Below are positions 39,601 to 50,644 of a DNA stretch of 64,000 bases, piece by piece. The notes under the pieces are model-generated. The model was given only the letters and a program-made list of their open reading frames with translations, searched no databases and was not told where the DNA came from. Source of the DNA: Apostichopus japonicus (taxonomy: Eukaryota; Echinodermata; Holothuroidea; Aspidochirotida; Stichopodidae); the NCBI RefSeq assembly GCF_037975245.1, contig NC_092563.1, positions 11,583,501 to 11,647,500 of the forward strand. Reading direction: 5' to 3'. Made by a program: the position numbers and the translations under genes. The stretch's first letter is position 1, and each line of letters begins with the position of its first letter.

Positions 39601-41972
39601 AATGATTAGAAACACCCTTGCATCGGGTTTGTTAATTTGTATCATGCGGTTTCGTTCCAACAAAGGAAATTTGTGTATTTCAAGAAGGAAAAAAATATAG
39701 AAAACTACATGTTGAGTTGTTTTTCTTTCGCAAAGCGGTAGCAAATTATTTTGCTTTTTTCTTGTGACATGTCGGTAAAGTTTACTTTGCTTTCGGTGTG
39801 GGCATATGGCGATGAATGCAGAGCTTTACTTAATATTACGAAATTAAACTGTTCGAGATATGTAAACGCGCATTTTAAGTCCATTTTGGAGGCATTAAAA
39901 TACAAGTATGCTACGTTACGATATATATAAGATGGCAGTAATAAAAATACATTAACAGTGGATGTATAATCTACTTCAGTATCAATGGATTGGAGTCAAT
40001 CTTGTCTTTTGACAGCTTATAGAGAAAGACGAAATGATGGTTTAAAGGAACATCGAAACTTAAGTTCAAATTATGATGTCACAAGCATTGAGAAGGGTCA
40101 ACCCTTTATATGACAACTTTTCTAATGGGTTTGTGAGCCTAATAACGCACTGAGCCATTTACTGGCGCGGAAATGTTCAAACAAGCTTAATGCCAGGGTG
40201 AGGTTGTAGAGACTTTGGATGGACTGTTAGGATAGATCTGGCGGAAATGGCTGGCGATGTCAAACAGGATCCGCCGTTTCTGGTAACAATTTAGCTTGAA
40301 ACAAGTACAGTTGTAGTGGGCCGCTTAAATATCAAATGTTTGACATTGATTGGACTTAACGTAGAACTGACAACGCACACTTTCATATACATATGTACAA
40401 ATGAAAAAACACAAGAAAAAAAAAAGAAGAAAAAAAAGTGATAAATATTCTGAATTCTCTCTATATCACACGTATCTGAATTTGTATCCGAGTCTCGTAT
40501 CTGAGACTCGTATCTGAGTCTTAGTCTGTATACACCCTGAACAACTTACATAGTCTTAGCAATTGCTTTTGATAGTTGATGTCAAATACAGCAACTAAAT
40601 TTAAACAAGTTGTCACAGACAAAGCGGTTCACTGACTATTTTCCGGCATGGTAAACAAGTTGAACTGCATTGAATATCTTTGTCCATATTTATGAAAATT
40701 TTAATAGAAAGCCGCCCGAACATGATAACGAAAGTCTCTGCGCTACGGGTGATTTCGTTTAATTAACTTTCAGGTTGAAAACACTTTTTTTTTCAAGCTA
40801 CATTTTTATAACAATCGTTTCCATTCTAATGCAAAAGACAATTGGCAATTGCTGTGACCTATGAAACGTGTAATAAATGTTTTCAATCGCCTTGTACTAC
40901 ACTTAAATTTGTCTGAGAGATTGTTCAACTAAGAAAACATACGTAATCCATTCAATTAAACGCCGTTTTAATGTGCAGAAAAATGTTGCACTCGAATCGG
41001 CGTAACTTTCTCGATAGGTATAAACCAACATTTCTTTAAGCTCAGTCAATGCAAAACACATGTTGGCTCCGGGCTCTACTTTGCGAAGATAAAAGAGTAT
41101 ACCTCATATAAATAAAGCAGTAAAACTTATAACACTAGGTTAGCAATTTGTCTTAAAAAATATAAAATCTGCTCTTTCTTGCAACAGTACAGGAAGACTA
41201 ACTGTTCTTACAAACTTCAGCAGCATTTAAAGTCAAGAGTACTAAATAGTGCCAATACAGTACATAATTATTCATTTTGACCAAACTTACCGTTGAAAAG
41301 TGTGAGTCTTTCCATTACATTTTAATTCATTCAACTTTACTGCATGCAATTGCCATATAGGAAAACATTTTATATTGTAGTAAATTATGAGATTGAAGGT
41401 CTTTGACTATATATTATTAAAAATCAAAACATTCTTAATGTAAAGGGCTTCGAGGTGTTTATGGTCACATATGTTTGAAGTCTGCCATGCTATTTCTAAT
41501 TGATACAGATACCACGCAGCGAATAAGTGCTCTAGAAAATTTGAACAAGAAACAAAACAAACAACAACTTGAACAACAATGCGAATATTTCTATGTGATT
41601 AAGAATAAATATGAAACAAGTGTGGCGTTTAATGAAGATACGTATAACTTTATTTTCAGTCTACCACGTATTCCATAGCACCATTGTTGCCACTAATAGT
41701 AATATGCTAGAGTCGTGTACAGGCGGGTATAAGCCTTTGTACGGAAAACTTGGTCAAGAAAGGGACATGAATAACCTTAGATATTACGTAAATTATGCGA
41801 CAGCGAGTTAGCCGACAATGACCCTTATGTATGTATGTAACACTGCAGTAAAGTCATTCATTCTGGATAGGAACTTACCTTTGTCTTCTGCTGCGAAACA
41901 GTCCCATTTCTTTGACTTTGGCAAAGCTTCGATGTGGTGAATTGGTCTTTTTACAAGGAATGAACGAGGCAT
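27384..41972 (-). CDS. Scratch-type zinc-finger transcriptional repressor (Snail superfamily)
   Basis: Three exons join in frame to 405 residues: 41879-41972, 28447-29299 and 27384-27654. The protein starts with a SNAG domain (MPRSFLVKR), which in this family recruits LSD1/co-repressors. It has a 230-residue linker with an ALNLSK box at 172-177 resembling a CtBP-binding motif, then five C2H2 fingers from residue 267. Finger sequences [52 protein letters not shown] and ALKSYLYKH are those of Scratch rather than Snail or Slug. Known Scratch proteins are nuclear E-box-binding repressors in developing neurons. The start is the SNAG Met, because the domain must be N-terminal; the frame is open further upstream. 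Intron 1 is 12.6 kb and full of transposons. Confidence 0.96.
27655..28446 (-). other. Scratch intron 2
   Basis: 792-bp intron with donor gtaatt and acceptor tatcag. It splits finger 2 between exons 2 and 3. No element seen. Confidence 0.85.
28447..29299 (-). CDS. Scratch exon 2: linker region and zinc fingers 1-2
   Basis: 853 nt, acceptor ttctttcag, donor AG/gtaatt, phase 1 to phase 2. Encodes residues 32-316. Aromatic/His-rich start, PEST-like middle ([20 protein letters not shown]), ALNLSKD at 172, finger 1 ([21 protein letters not shown], Cys267) and most of finger 2 ([17 protein letters not shown], Cys298). Confidence 0.95.
29940..29979. repeat. Small inverted repeat, 16-bp arms, flanked by TTCTA
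   Basis: accatggaggtaaaaa and its perfect reverse complement around the 8-nt loop aatccaga. The pentamer ttcta lies directly outside CCATGG on both sides, like a target-site duplication of a tiny inverted-repeat element. Confidence 0.8.
30081..30274. mobile_element. Fold-back (MITE-like) element, 194 bp
   Basis: Starts gggccccgttccacaaagac and ends with its inverse ...gtctttgtggaacggggccc. Inside are repeated acttaag/tgatcttaag and gcgtaagt motifs in both orientations, so most of the element can fold on itself. No coding capacity. Target duplication not clear. Confidence 0.85.
30671..31560 (+). repeat. Three related ~100-bp modules in the hAT-like element
   Basis: Modules at about 30671-30780, 30836-30945 and 31459-31560. 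Each starts with a GCGCCACCAT..GGTTGGCGCG-like palindrome followed by ag(c/t)g(t/c)acaag and then cctcccagatcgccggaaat-like text. They look like internal repeats of related transposon families nested here. Confidence 0.75.
31406..31961. mobile_element. Nested hAT-like non-autonomous element, 556 bp
   Basis: Terminal inverted repeats CATGGGCGCAGATC...GATCTGCGCCCATG. Flanks GTTTTGAG (31398-31405) and GTTTGGAG (31962-31969) form an 8-bp target duplication with one mismatch. It lies wholly inside the 30594-32546 element, so it inserted later. Confidence 0.8.
35935..36225 (-). mobile_element. tRNA-derived SINE, degenerate
   Basis: On the - strand a tRNA-like head with an A box (tggcggttagcggg) and a B box-like gttcaaaatccc (about 36215-36135) is followed by a roughly 200-bp body. 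The body ends in a tcccatatatagggatgtta tail resembling the GGGACGTTAAA tails of many invertebrate SINEs. Pol III promoter quality looks decayed. Confidence 0.55.
41879..41972 (-). CDS. Scratch exon 1: SNAG domain
   Basis: 31 codons plus one base, donor AAAG/gtaagt. MPRSFLVKR is the canonical SNAG sequence, followed by [16 protein letters not shown]. The start ATG has A at -3. The same frame is open to 42068, but upstream in-frame starts would bury the SNAG motif, so they are rejected. Confidence 0.95.
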
Positions 41973-42329
41973 AGTAAACGTTTTACCCTGAAACCGTCGT
42001 AAAAGCAAAATGAGTTTGCACTTGGTAGATATATCTTTGGTAAATTGCCCCTGCCGCAAGAATTGCACTGTCTGTATAAAATGAACGTTATATTGCTATC
42101 GACATTATCTTTTCCTGACTTAGCGCGAGTCTTGCAGAAACAATAACTAGCTGCCAACAAGTGTTTGTAACTTCTAGCAGTCTGCCGTGGCACGCGCCGA
42201 GGTCGCCGCTCAGTATATGATGACGGAATAGTTCAAGACCAATTACCGCGTCTCAGGAACGATGTGCGGTGTAGTCGAGTGGGGCGTGTTTCGCAGGTCT
42301 GAATGAGCGATTAGGCCGCTGTTCGTATA

Positions 42330-42336
42330 TTATATA
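42330..42336 (-). promoter_or_regulatory. Candidate TATA box of the Scratch gene
   Basis: TATATAA on the - strand about 358 bp upstream of the ATG, in the locally GC-richer region 42180-42480. Only one of several AT-rich sites; transcription start not known. Confidence 0.3.
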
Positions 42337-42895
42337 CGCTCAAGGCTGAGTGGATTGTTTCCCGGTGGCAGGCCACAGGTATTTTACCGATGAGTGTCCC
42401 GTTGGGCTGAACAAATCCGTACCCTCTTTGTTCCCCGTAGATGCCTTTGTTCGGAAAGGGGTTCGCTACCTTGTAGTAGGCTAAGCATTAGAATGGGATA
42501 TTGAAATGGTATAATTACAATACCATATTAATTATTTAGTATTTTTGGGGGTTGAAGTTCTTTGAGAGTACATAGTTTGAAAGATATGAACCAATCAAAC
42601 AACTATTCCATACTGTATTCAGATTGTATGATTTGTGACAAACTTTTCTCATTGAAGGGAAGCTTGTAATACGCTGCAATATTTGCACGTTGTAGCTGTT
42701 CTTGAGTTTATGTTATACCTTTACACATGACAACACTATCGATATTTTCTTTTCTGTCTTAAGTTCTAAAACTTTGAAATAGAGTCTAGTACCTATTGCG
42801 GTAAACATTTCAAGTATTTTTGTGTTTTAAAAATGTATTTAACGCCACTGTAGTCGAATTTAATTGTATTTATCAAGTCAATATAATGGGAGATT

Positions 42896-43153
42896 AAAAC
42901 ACGTTATAAGTTAGGATATAGGAGTAACAACATGTACCAAGTCAAGGTACTATGTATGTCAAGAAGAAACATGTACACTTCAATATAAAAGGTTAATAGT
43001 AAACAAGTCAAGATATAACAATAATGTCACATGTCTGTAATACTGAAAATGTATTTCTAGGGTTTCTTAAATAAAGAGAATCCCTAAAAAACATTAACCT
43101 CACAAAAATTACATAAGACATAAATCTACACTTCAATGTATACTTGTGTAAAC

Positions 43154-43189
<36 letters not shown>

Positions 43190-43190
43190 T
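42896..43190 (-). repeat. Repeat flank shared, inverted, with 59565-59830
   Basis: Nearly full-length reverse complement of 59565-59830, for example aacacgttataagttaggat here and atcctaacttataacgtgtt there. It extends the tRNA composite repeat beyond its (TA)n tract in both places. Confidence 0.88.
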
Positions 43191-43200
43191 CATGATATGT

Positions 43201-43306
43201 ACCTTAGGTCGACAGTTTATGGTAAAAAAGTGTACCTTAGGTCAACAGTGTACCTTAGGTTAGATTAAATTTAGTGTGTAAGTCAATGTAACTGTCGACC
43301 TAAGGT
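43201..43306. mobile_element. Fold-back element with 17-bp inverted ends
   Basis: Starts ACCTTAGGTCGACAGTT and ends AACTGTCGACCTAAGGT, with two further inner copies of gtaccttaggt. It sits between two (TA)n tracts (43156-43187, 43318-43444) and is absent from the equivalent position near 59560, so it is a separate insertion. Confidence 0.8.
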
Positions 43307-43317
43307 AGGATCCATAG

Positions 43318-43847
<530 letters not shown>

Positions 43848-43849
43848 AA

Positions 43850-45387
43850 AGCGTGTGATGGAAATAACTATCCACCATTCTAGCTTCTCTGTCAAATTAC
43901 GTAACGATGTGGTTTTATAATCTTTATTTAGTACAACTTCTTACATAATTTTTACTTTTCACAAGAAGATAAGGATTTCTCTTTTTCCGTTGCAAAGGAA
44001 GTGGTCTTGATTTTGACAGACAGATGTAATCAAACTGACTCACACTGACAAGGTGTTACTAATTATACACTGTATCTGTCTAAGCTTCACTTAGATAACG
44101 GTCTTCGTCGGCAAAACCTCGGGTTAATTCATTTTCGGGTGAATGGACGCTTAATCACCAAATATTTGTTGGTAACACATGTTACACTTTCCGTTTCATC
44201 ACAAACAATGTGTTACCAACTGGCTTGTTTATGTGCTGTCAGTGACCTGGGCGGGGAGGGGGAGGGGAGGGTAGACTCTTCACAGGTTTTCGGGTTCCAT
44301 GGTACCAGAGTTGTTTTAAGAAGCAAATTAAACTTTTTAATTTTTAATTTTGATGATAGAGACCCTAATCATGACCGAAAGCTAACGAAACCCTTGCTTC
44401 ATTTGTGATATGTCATAAAGGTCTGATCAGGCAGGAGTGATGATCTCCTTATGGTATGCCATATATAGTAACACAAGCAGACGAAATCCCTCATGCATGG
44501 TCTTAAGTTTGTGGTTCGAGTTTTCATAGTGAAAGTATGGAGTGTTAGCTCTGAAAACAATGTGTGTATTATTTGAAGATAAAATGTTATAAATATTTAG
44601 TTAATAGTGAATACCCCTTCTATATTAATGAACAGTGTCAATAAATTGTGAATATGCTATGGAATGTAAATGCTATAAGGCTATGAGGAGATGAGATGGG
44701 AGACGGGAGTGATGTTCCCCTTAAACATTCGGCACTTCTGGACATATCACTGGGATCCATTAACAAGATGAAAACTAGATATAATCAAACTGGTCTGGTA
44801 TGGTATGGTAACACAACTATAGTGCATTTTTGAAGAGTGTTACGTTTACTGTCGTCCACTGCGAATCTCTGGCAATAAACCTAATTAATCCATACAATAA
44901 AAACTTCGGCCAGAGGGCATATGCAAATTAGTAGGCCCAAGTATACATCTGTTGTACCTGTACTATACAATCAATACAAGCTAACAGTTGTAAGTCGCTT
45001 ATCGAGGTGTTAGTCTTCGTGACATGTAAGACTACAAATAACATAAACCCTGTTGACCGTTTCGTAACGGGGAGGGGTGGGGTTACTGCATAACCAACTA
45101 TAATACAAGCTTAGCGTGAATAATCTCCTTTATCTGGTTAAACTGTCCCTTCAACGTGTCACCTCAATAATGACGATAATATTAAGACATTGCATCAGTT
45201 TCCATCTCTACTTCTTTGTTGATATTAAGAAGAAGAAACAAAAGCCAGGAGTGCCCCAAACAGCTAAACTGGAATTTCAGAAAGAATTTGGCCCCTTACG
45301 TGCCAAGACCTTTATCTACGAAGAGCTTTCAAATGTACTGAATAGCAACAAATATGTTTTTAATAAGTTCAGGAGAGGAAATTTTTC
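43850..45387. other. No gene recognised
   Basis: Upstream flank of Scratch; AT-rich sequence without a supported exon or clear element. Confidence 0.5.
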
Positions 45388-46975
45388 AGACAGATGTGAT
45401 TTATTTATGTCACTTGCACATACACTTCTATAATATGACGTCAGTTGCAGGGATTATTTATTTATGTTACTTGCACATGCACTACTATTACATGACGTCA
45501 TTTACAGGGGTGATTTATTTATGTAATACCTGCACATACACTGCTATAATATGACGTCAGTTGCAGACGGTGATTTATTTATGTAATACCTGCACATACA
45601 CTTATATAATATGACGTCAGTTGCAGGGGTGATTTATTTATGTTACTTGCACATAAACTACTATTACATGACGTCAGTTGCAGACGGTGATTTATTTATG
45701 TAATACCCGCACATACACTTATATAATATGACGTCAGTTGCAGGGGTGATTTATTTATGTTACTTGCACATAAACTACTATTACATGACGTCAGTTGCAG
45801 GGGTGATTTATTTATGTAATACCTGCACATACACTTATATAATATGACGTCAGTTGCAGGGGTGATTTATTTATGTTACTTGCACATACACATATATAAT
45901 ATGACGCCAGTTGCAGGGATTATTTATTTATGTAATACCTGCACATATACACTTCTATAATATGACGTCAGTTGCAGGGGTGATTTATTTATGTAATACC
46001 TGCACATACACTTCTATACTATAACGTCATTTACAGGGATTATTTATTTATGTTACTTGCACATAAACTACTATTACATGACGTCAGTTGCAGACGGTGA
46101 TTTATTTATGTAATACCCGCACATACACTTATATAATATGACGCCAGTTGCAGGGGTGATTTATTTATGTTACTTGCACATAAACTACTATTACATGACG
46201 TCAGTTGCAGGGGTGATTTATTTATGTAATACCTGCACATACACTTATATAATATGACGTCAGTTGCAGGGGTGATTTATTTATGTTACTTGCACATACA
46301 CATATATAATATGACGCCAGTTGCAGGGATTATTTATTTATGTAATACCTGCACATATACACTTCTATAATATGACGTCAGTTGCAGGGGTGATTTATTT
46401 ATGTAATACCTGCACATACACTTCTATACTATAACGTCATTTACAGGGATTATTTATTTATGTTACTTGCACATAAACTACTATTACATGGCGTCAGTTG
46501 CAGACGGTGATTTATTTATGTAATACCCGCACATACACTTATATAATATGACGTCAGTTGCAGGGGTGATTTATTTATGTAATACCTGCATATACACATA
46601 TATAATATGACGTCAGTTGCAGGGGTGATTTATTTATGTTACTTGCACATACACATATATAATATGACGCCAGTTGCAGGGATTATTTATTTATGTAATA
46701 CCTGCACATACACTTATATAATATGACGCCAGTTGCAGGGATTATTTATTTATGTAATACCTGCACATATACACTTCTATAATATGACGTCAGTTACAGG
46801 GATTATTTATTTATGTTACTTGCACATGCGCTACTATTATATGACGTCAGTTGCAGGGGTGATTTATTTATGTAATACCTGCATATACACATATATAATA
46901 TGACGTCAGTTGCAGGGGTGATTTATTTATGTTACTTGCACATGCGCTACTATTATATGACGTCAGTTGCAGGGG
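45388..46975. repeat. 58-bp minisatellite carrying CRE palindromes
   Basis: About 27 head-to-tail units of 56-61 bp: gtgatttatttatgtaatac, ctgcacatacactt, ataatatgacgtcagttgca. Counted by eye, about 19 units keep TGACGTCA, the full cAMP-response element; the others have gacgcc, aacgtca or ggcgtca. A 410-bp (seven-unit) higher-order period is marked by the rare cagacggtga variant at 45681, 46091 and 46501. It lies 3.4-5.0 kb upstream of the Scratch start codon. Confidence 0.93.
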
Positions 46976-48590
46976 TTTACTCAGACGGTGTACATAAGTG
47001 GAAGGGGGGAGGGTGGAGGGGGAAAACCAATCAATTGTTGTAAGGTTTTAGACAAGTCACAATGTATCCTAAAGTATTAATCGTTGATTGCGAAGGGAAA
47101 GATGGGACACTTTAGAAATTTGTTTCCATCTGCAGGAATTTCAAGTACAATTCAGCAAAGGAAGACAGCCTATTTCTTTAAGTATAGTTTTAAGTAACTT
47201 CCCTCACTAAGGATGATAAATATTGTATTACTTTCTATAAGTACATACCTGTTAACCTGGTTGTTAAGCGATACTTGCGGCTTTGTACATCGCCTCACCC
47301 TGTAACCTCCAAATATCAGACGACACAGAACGTAACAAAGTAGATTCACATGGAGTTGCGGATATGTTTTCTTAACATACGTCAAAGACTTGAACAAAAT
47401 GACTTATATAACCGATAGGGGTTTACTTGACTTTAGAACGTTTTGTAACATCTCCAGATTTCGGGCACCAACTATATATGGTTCTCTTTGGAAATCTAAA
47501 GGTTTACACTTGTTCTCTATTTTTTCTTTTGGAAGGGGACCGAAGGGAGGGGGGGGGGTGGTGGTGTTATTGTATCATCTTGACATTATTGATGATAATT
47601 CACCTGACACACTAAAGATGAAAATAGGTGAATTTCTCTTTGTTGTTTGTATATACAAACGTTCTGAAAAGATACAAAGTAAAACAAATCTTCCGTTCGA
47701 ATGGACTGTATCAAATGACATACAAATCTCGTAATGGACGTTACCATATTTGTCAAATATATTTTGACTTCGAATATACTTACAACCCCTCACCCTTATC
47801 GCGCCGTTCATGTAACAAGAAACCATCGGCTAAACCTTGAAGTAAATCATAAGCCCAGTGGTGGATCAAACGTGTATATATAAACGTTTGTAGCTTTACC
47901 CTATTTCGTGCAACTGGTCTTGCAAGTGAATTACTGGTAAGTAGCATACCATTCCCAATAAGGCAATGTGAGACGTTCACGCTGAGCGATACAAGAGCTT
48001 GTCATCGGATATGTACGGGGAAGCAATTCCCCTAATTGCGCCTTTCATAATAAAGGTGCTTGATGGCTATGAGAAAAATTCAAAACACGGAGATTTTTTA
48101 TATGTCATCTATAGAATATTTGTTTTTCTGTAGATGGTTTATGGATATCATATATGATAAAACACGGGCATGTTTTACAACAACCTATTTTATTAAGATT
48201 TGTTTTGAAACCTATTGCTATAAGTTCAAAACTGTAAATCCTTAAGAAATGTTGGGAGTGATACTACATATGTATTTTGATAGAGAAAATTGATTTCTCT
48301 CAAGGGAGGTGGAGAAGAAGTGGATTAAATTTCATACATTAGATGCCCCCACTTGATTAACCAAATGTTCTTTCTGGTGGCACTAGTCTTAAGTCTCTAA
48401 ATAGTCCTATAATCATGAGCAAACTCCAGAATAAGAAAGCGTTGTGCAAACTTATAGAACTGATATTGTTTGCACATACGATGTGACCTAAAGATGGAGG
48501 AATTTGTGTAGAATATTGTGTATGCTTTCTACTTTAATGTGTGACTTCATATATTACTTCGGAGCATATACGTAACGAAATTGCAGCAGT
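46976..48590. other. No gene recognised
   Basis: Only short unrelated open frames; G-rich run near 47546-47570. Confidence 0.5.
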
Positions 48591-48594
48591 GGTG

Positions 48595-48700
48595 CTAGCT
48601 TCCTTCTTAGAAGAGTAGGACTGACCTAACGATGCGGCAGAGAAGGATCTCGAACCGAGCGTACGCAGTGCTAAACGACTGGAAGCCAACATGCATGCAT
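48595..48700 (-). mobile_element. Possible tRNA-derived SINE head
   Basis: On the - strand tggcttccagtcgtttagca (A box-like) is followed 20-odd bp later by cggttcgagatcc (B box). The expected stems are poorly formed, so this is a weak call. Confidence 0.3.
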
Positions 48701-49500
48701 TGTGAGATGAAGTGGTTCATCATCACCAGGGTTTACTGATAATGATAGTACTGTTATCATTTAGTGTTCCAAATCTTTCTTAATGTTATGTAGGCTATAT
48801 GTACACCAGGATGCTTGCAGTGAGTCGGCTTGGCGATTGAGAGCCTGGACACAGTGAGAGGAGTGGTCTTGCGCCTTTCAACAGTCTGTAAAGTTTTTGA
48901 GTTCGCTATGCCCATGTTGGTTAAAATATTACTTTGTTCGTTAGTATTCCCAGCTTATCATCAAAACTAATTGACAAGTGACTAAACTCATCAAGTAATT
49001 ACGAAATCTTTAAAAATTCCTTACAGCGCAATAATAAGTCCTAAATTTCGATGGAACTGCGATTTATTAAATTAACGTTCTTTAGCTAGATAATAAACAT
49101 CAAACCTTCTTTACTGGACAGAGTTTATTTGTCATACGATTACAATAATACAAATTATTCAGTTTATACCGTTAATAAAACAATGTATTTGTTCAGCAAG
49201 CGGATAAAAACGGATGCAAGAAAGAATATTCCACAATAATATAGACGATCATGGAACCCCCCCCCCCCCACCACACACAAACCCATGAATACGAACAGGA
49301 GTACCTTGTTCGACCCATAGAATGGTATTAAAACCAGCGGGGAGCGCAACCGAGCAACGGCTTTTGTTTTGTAGGATGGGCACCGGGTTTCTCATGGGGG
49401 GGGGGGATGTTGGGGGGGGGGTGTCTGTGTTTTGTCGTTATCCTACGACAGTTTAATTATGACGGATTTATTGGACTTGGTCACATGAAAGAGTGAAAGA
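48701..49500. other. No gene recognised
   Basis: Nothing supported; homopolymer C and G runs near 49258-49269 and 49398-49422. Confidence 0.5.
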
Positions 49501-49551
49501 AAAATTATTACTAGAGAGAAGAGGTTGAGGTATTTAGGGTCTTGTATTATC

Positions 49552-50040
49552 TCAATGGGCATTCAAGGAGAGTTTCTTGGCAAAAGTTACCCTAAGGAAG
49601 TCTGCTTTATCGCTGTATGAGTGAATGAGAGAATGGTAGAGGGAGACTGTAGAAGTAGAGGTGCGTTGACAAGTGTGTACTAAGATAGTTACTGTTGATA
49701 TGCCATCTGTAACGTCAATTTTCAAATGGAAAACTACTTTTCTTCGGATAGTATTGGCAGTGGTATGGAGTATATTGTTGGTTTTCAATATGAAAATATC
49801 ATCTGCATATTGGCTTACTTTACAGCCTAACATTGGATTGAGAAGCAGGTCGTTGACTAAAAGGGGTAAAGAAGAAGGAATAGAACAACGAAACTGGGGA
49901 ATGCGGTTTGAAGGGGAAGGTATCGGACAGAAGCCTATTGTAGAAATCGCGAATAGACATAGATTCAAGAAAGGAAGACAAATGGCGGGTGAAAATTTCA
50001 GGAGCAAATTAAAGTTACTTATAATTGATACGATTAACAC
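49552..50040 (-). pseudogene. Decayed non-LTR retrotransposon reverse transcriptase fragment
   Basis: The - strand frame contains LLVNDLLLNPMLGCKVSQYADDIFIL: the LxxNDL...YADD core of LINE reverse transcriptases. Upstream, an IIS-F block and a P-rich stretch sit where the GxPQGSxLSPLL motif should be, but that motif is garbled, probably by frameshifts. The fragment borders the 42/44-bp array. Clade cannot be assigned. Confidence 0.65.
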
Positions 50041-50644
50041 CAGGCCTTATAGAGAGATGGATGGGAAATCCCGGTATTGGGAGGACAGTTGTAAGAAATA
50101 AGATGTAAGTTAATTACTGAGGATTTGGACCTCCATGACTTGAATGTTGTTGAAATTTTGATTAGGGATTAAATTTGTATAAATGTTATCTGTTATCAAT
50201 GATGAGAACACCGTCTTTGCTACGACTGATGTCTTTTGTAAAATTGTTAAAGTTAGGGATGACAAGGTGATAATGAATACTTAGTTTTTTATTTAGTGGG
50301 ATTATGTCAGAGATATGGAGGTGTAGAACATGTTTGGGAGACTCCAATGGATGGTGTTTATGTAAGACGGAGAATTTTGAGGTCAGTGTGGTTGGGGGAG
50401 TACGTGCCATCTTCAGATGAGGAAGAGCTTAATATTGAATGTGGATTGAGACCTTTAAGAGATATTCAGTGGTGGGGCGTTTTAAGCTATTGGTGTTTAA
50501 GGGTGAGGATTATGAGGATGGATTGGCTGAACAAATCTTGAATTTTATTTTGAATGTTAGCTTTTCTTAAATAAATTGAATTAATTATTCTGCTATTGCA
50601 TTGTTTTCTTTGTTTGTTTTGTTGTTCTTGATTTTGATTTTGCG
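50041..50644. other. Probable remainder of the decayed LINE; nothing firm
   Basis: Interrupted frames on the - strand without recognisable domains; AT-rich near 50540-50640. Confidence 0.35.

Larger units (their letters stand above)
29300..41878 (-). other. Scratch intron 1 (12.6 kb), transposon-rich
   Basis: Inferred from the phase match between the SNAG exon (ends in phase 1, donor gtaagt) and exon 2. Contains the elements annotated separately between 29940 and 36225. In 32555-35930 and 36230-41878 I see no coding or repeat structure beyond simple runs (for example C/A runs at 36870-36898). Confidence 0.8.

Noticed and set aside
41970-42068. Longer Scratch N terminus from upstream in-frame codons
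   Set aside because: The SNAG motif must be at the extreme N terminus to work, and the upstream residues have no family resemblance.
45388-46975. CRISPR-like array
   Set aside because: Units are directly adjacent without unique spacers and the context is animal DNA.
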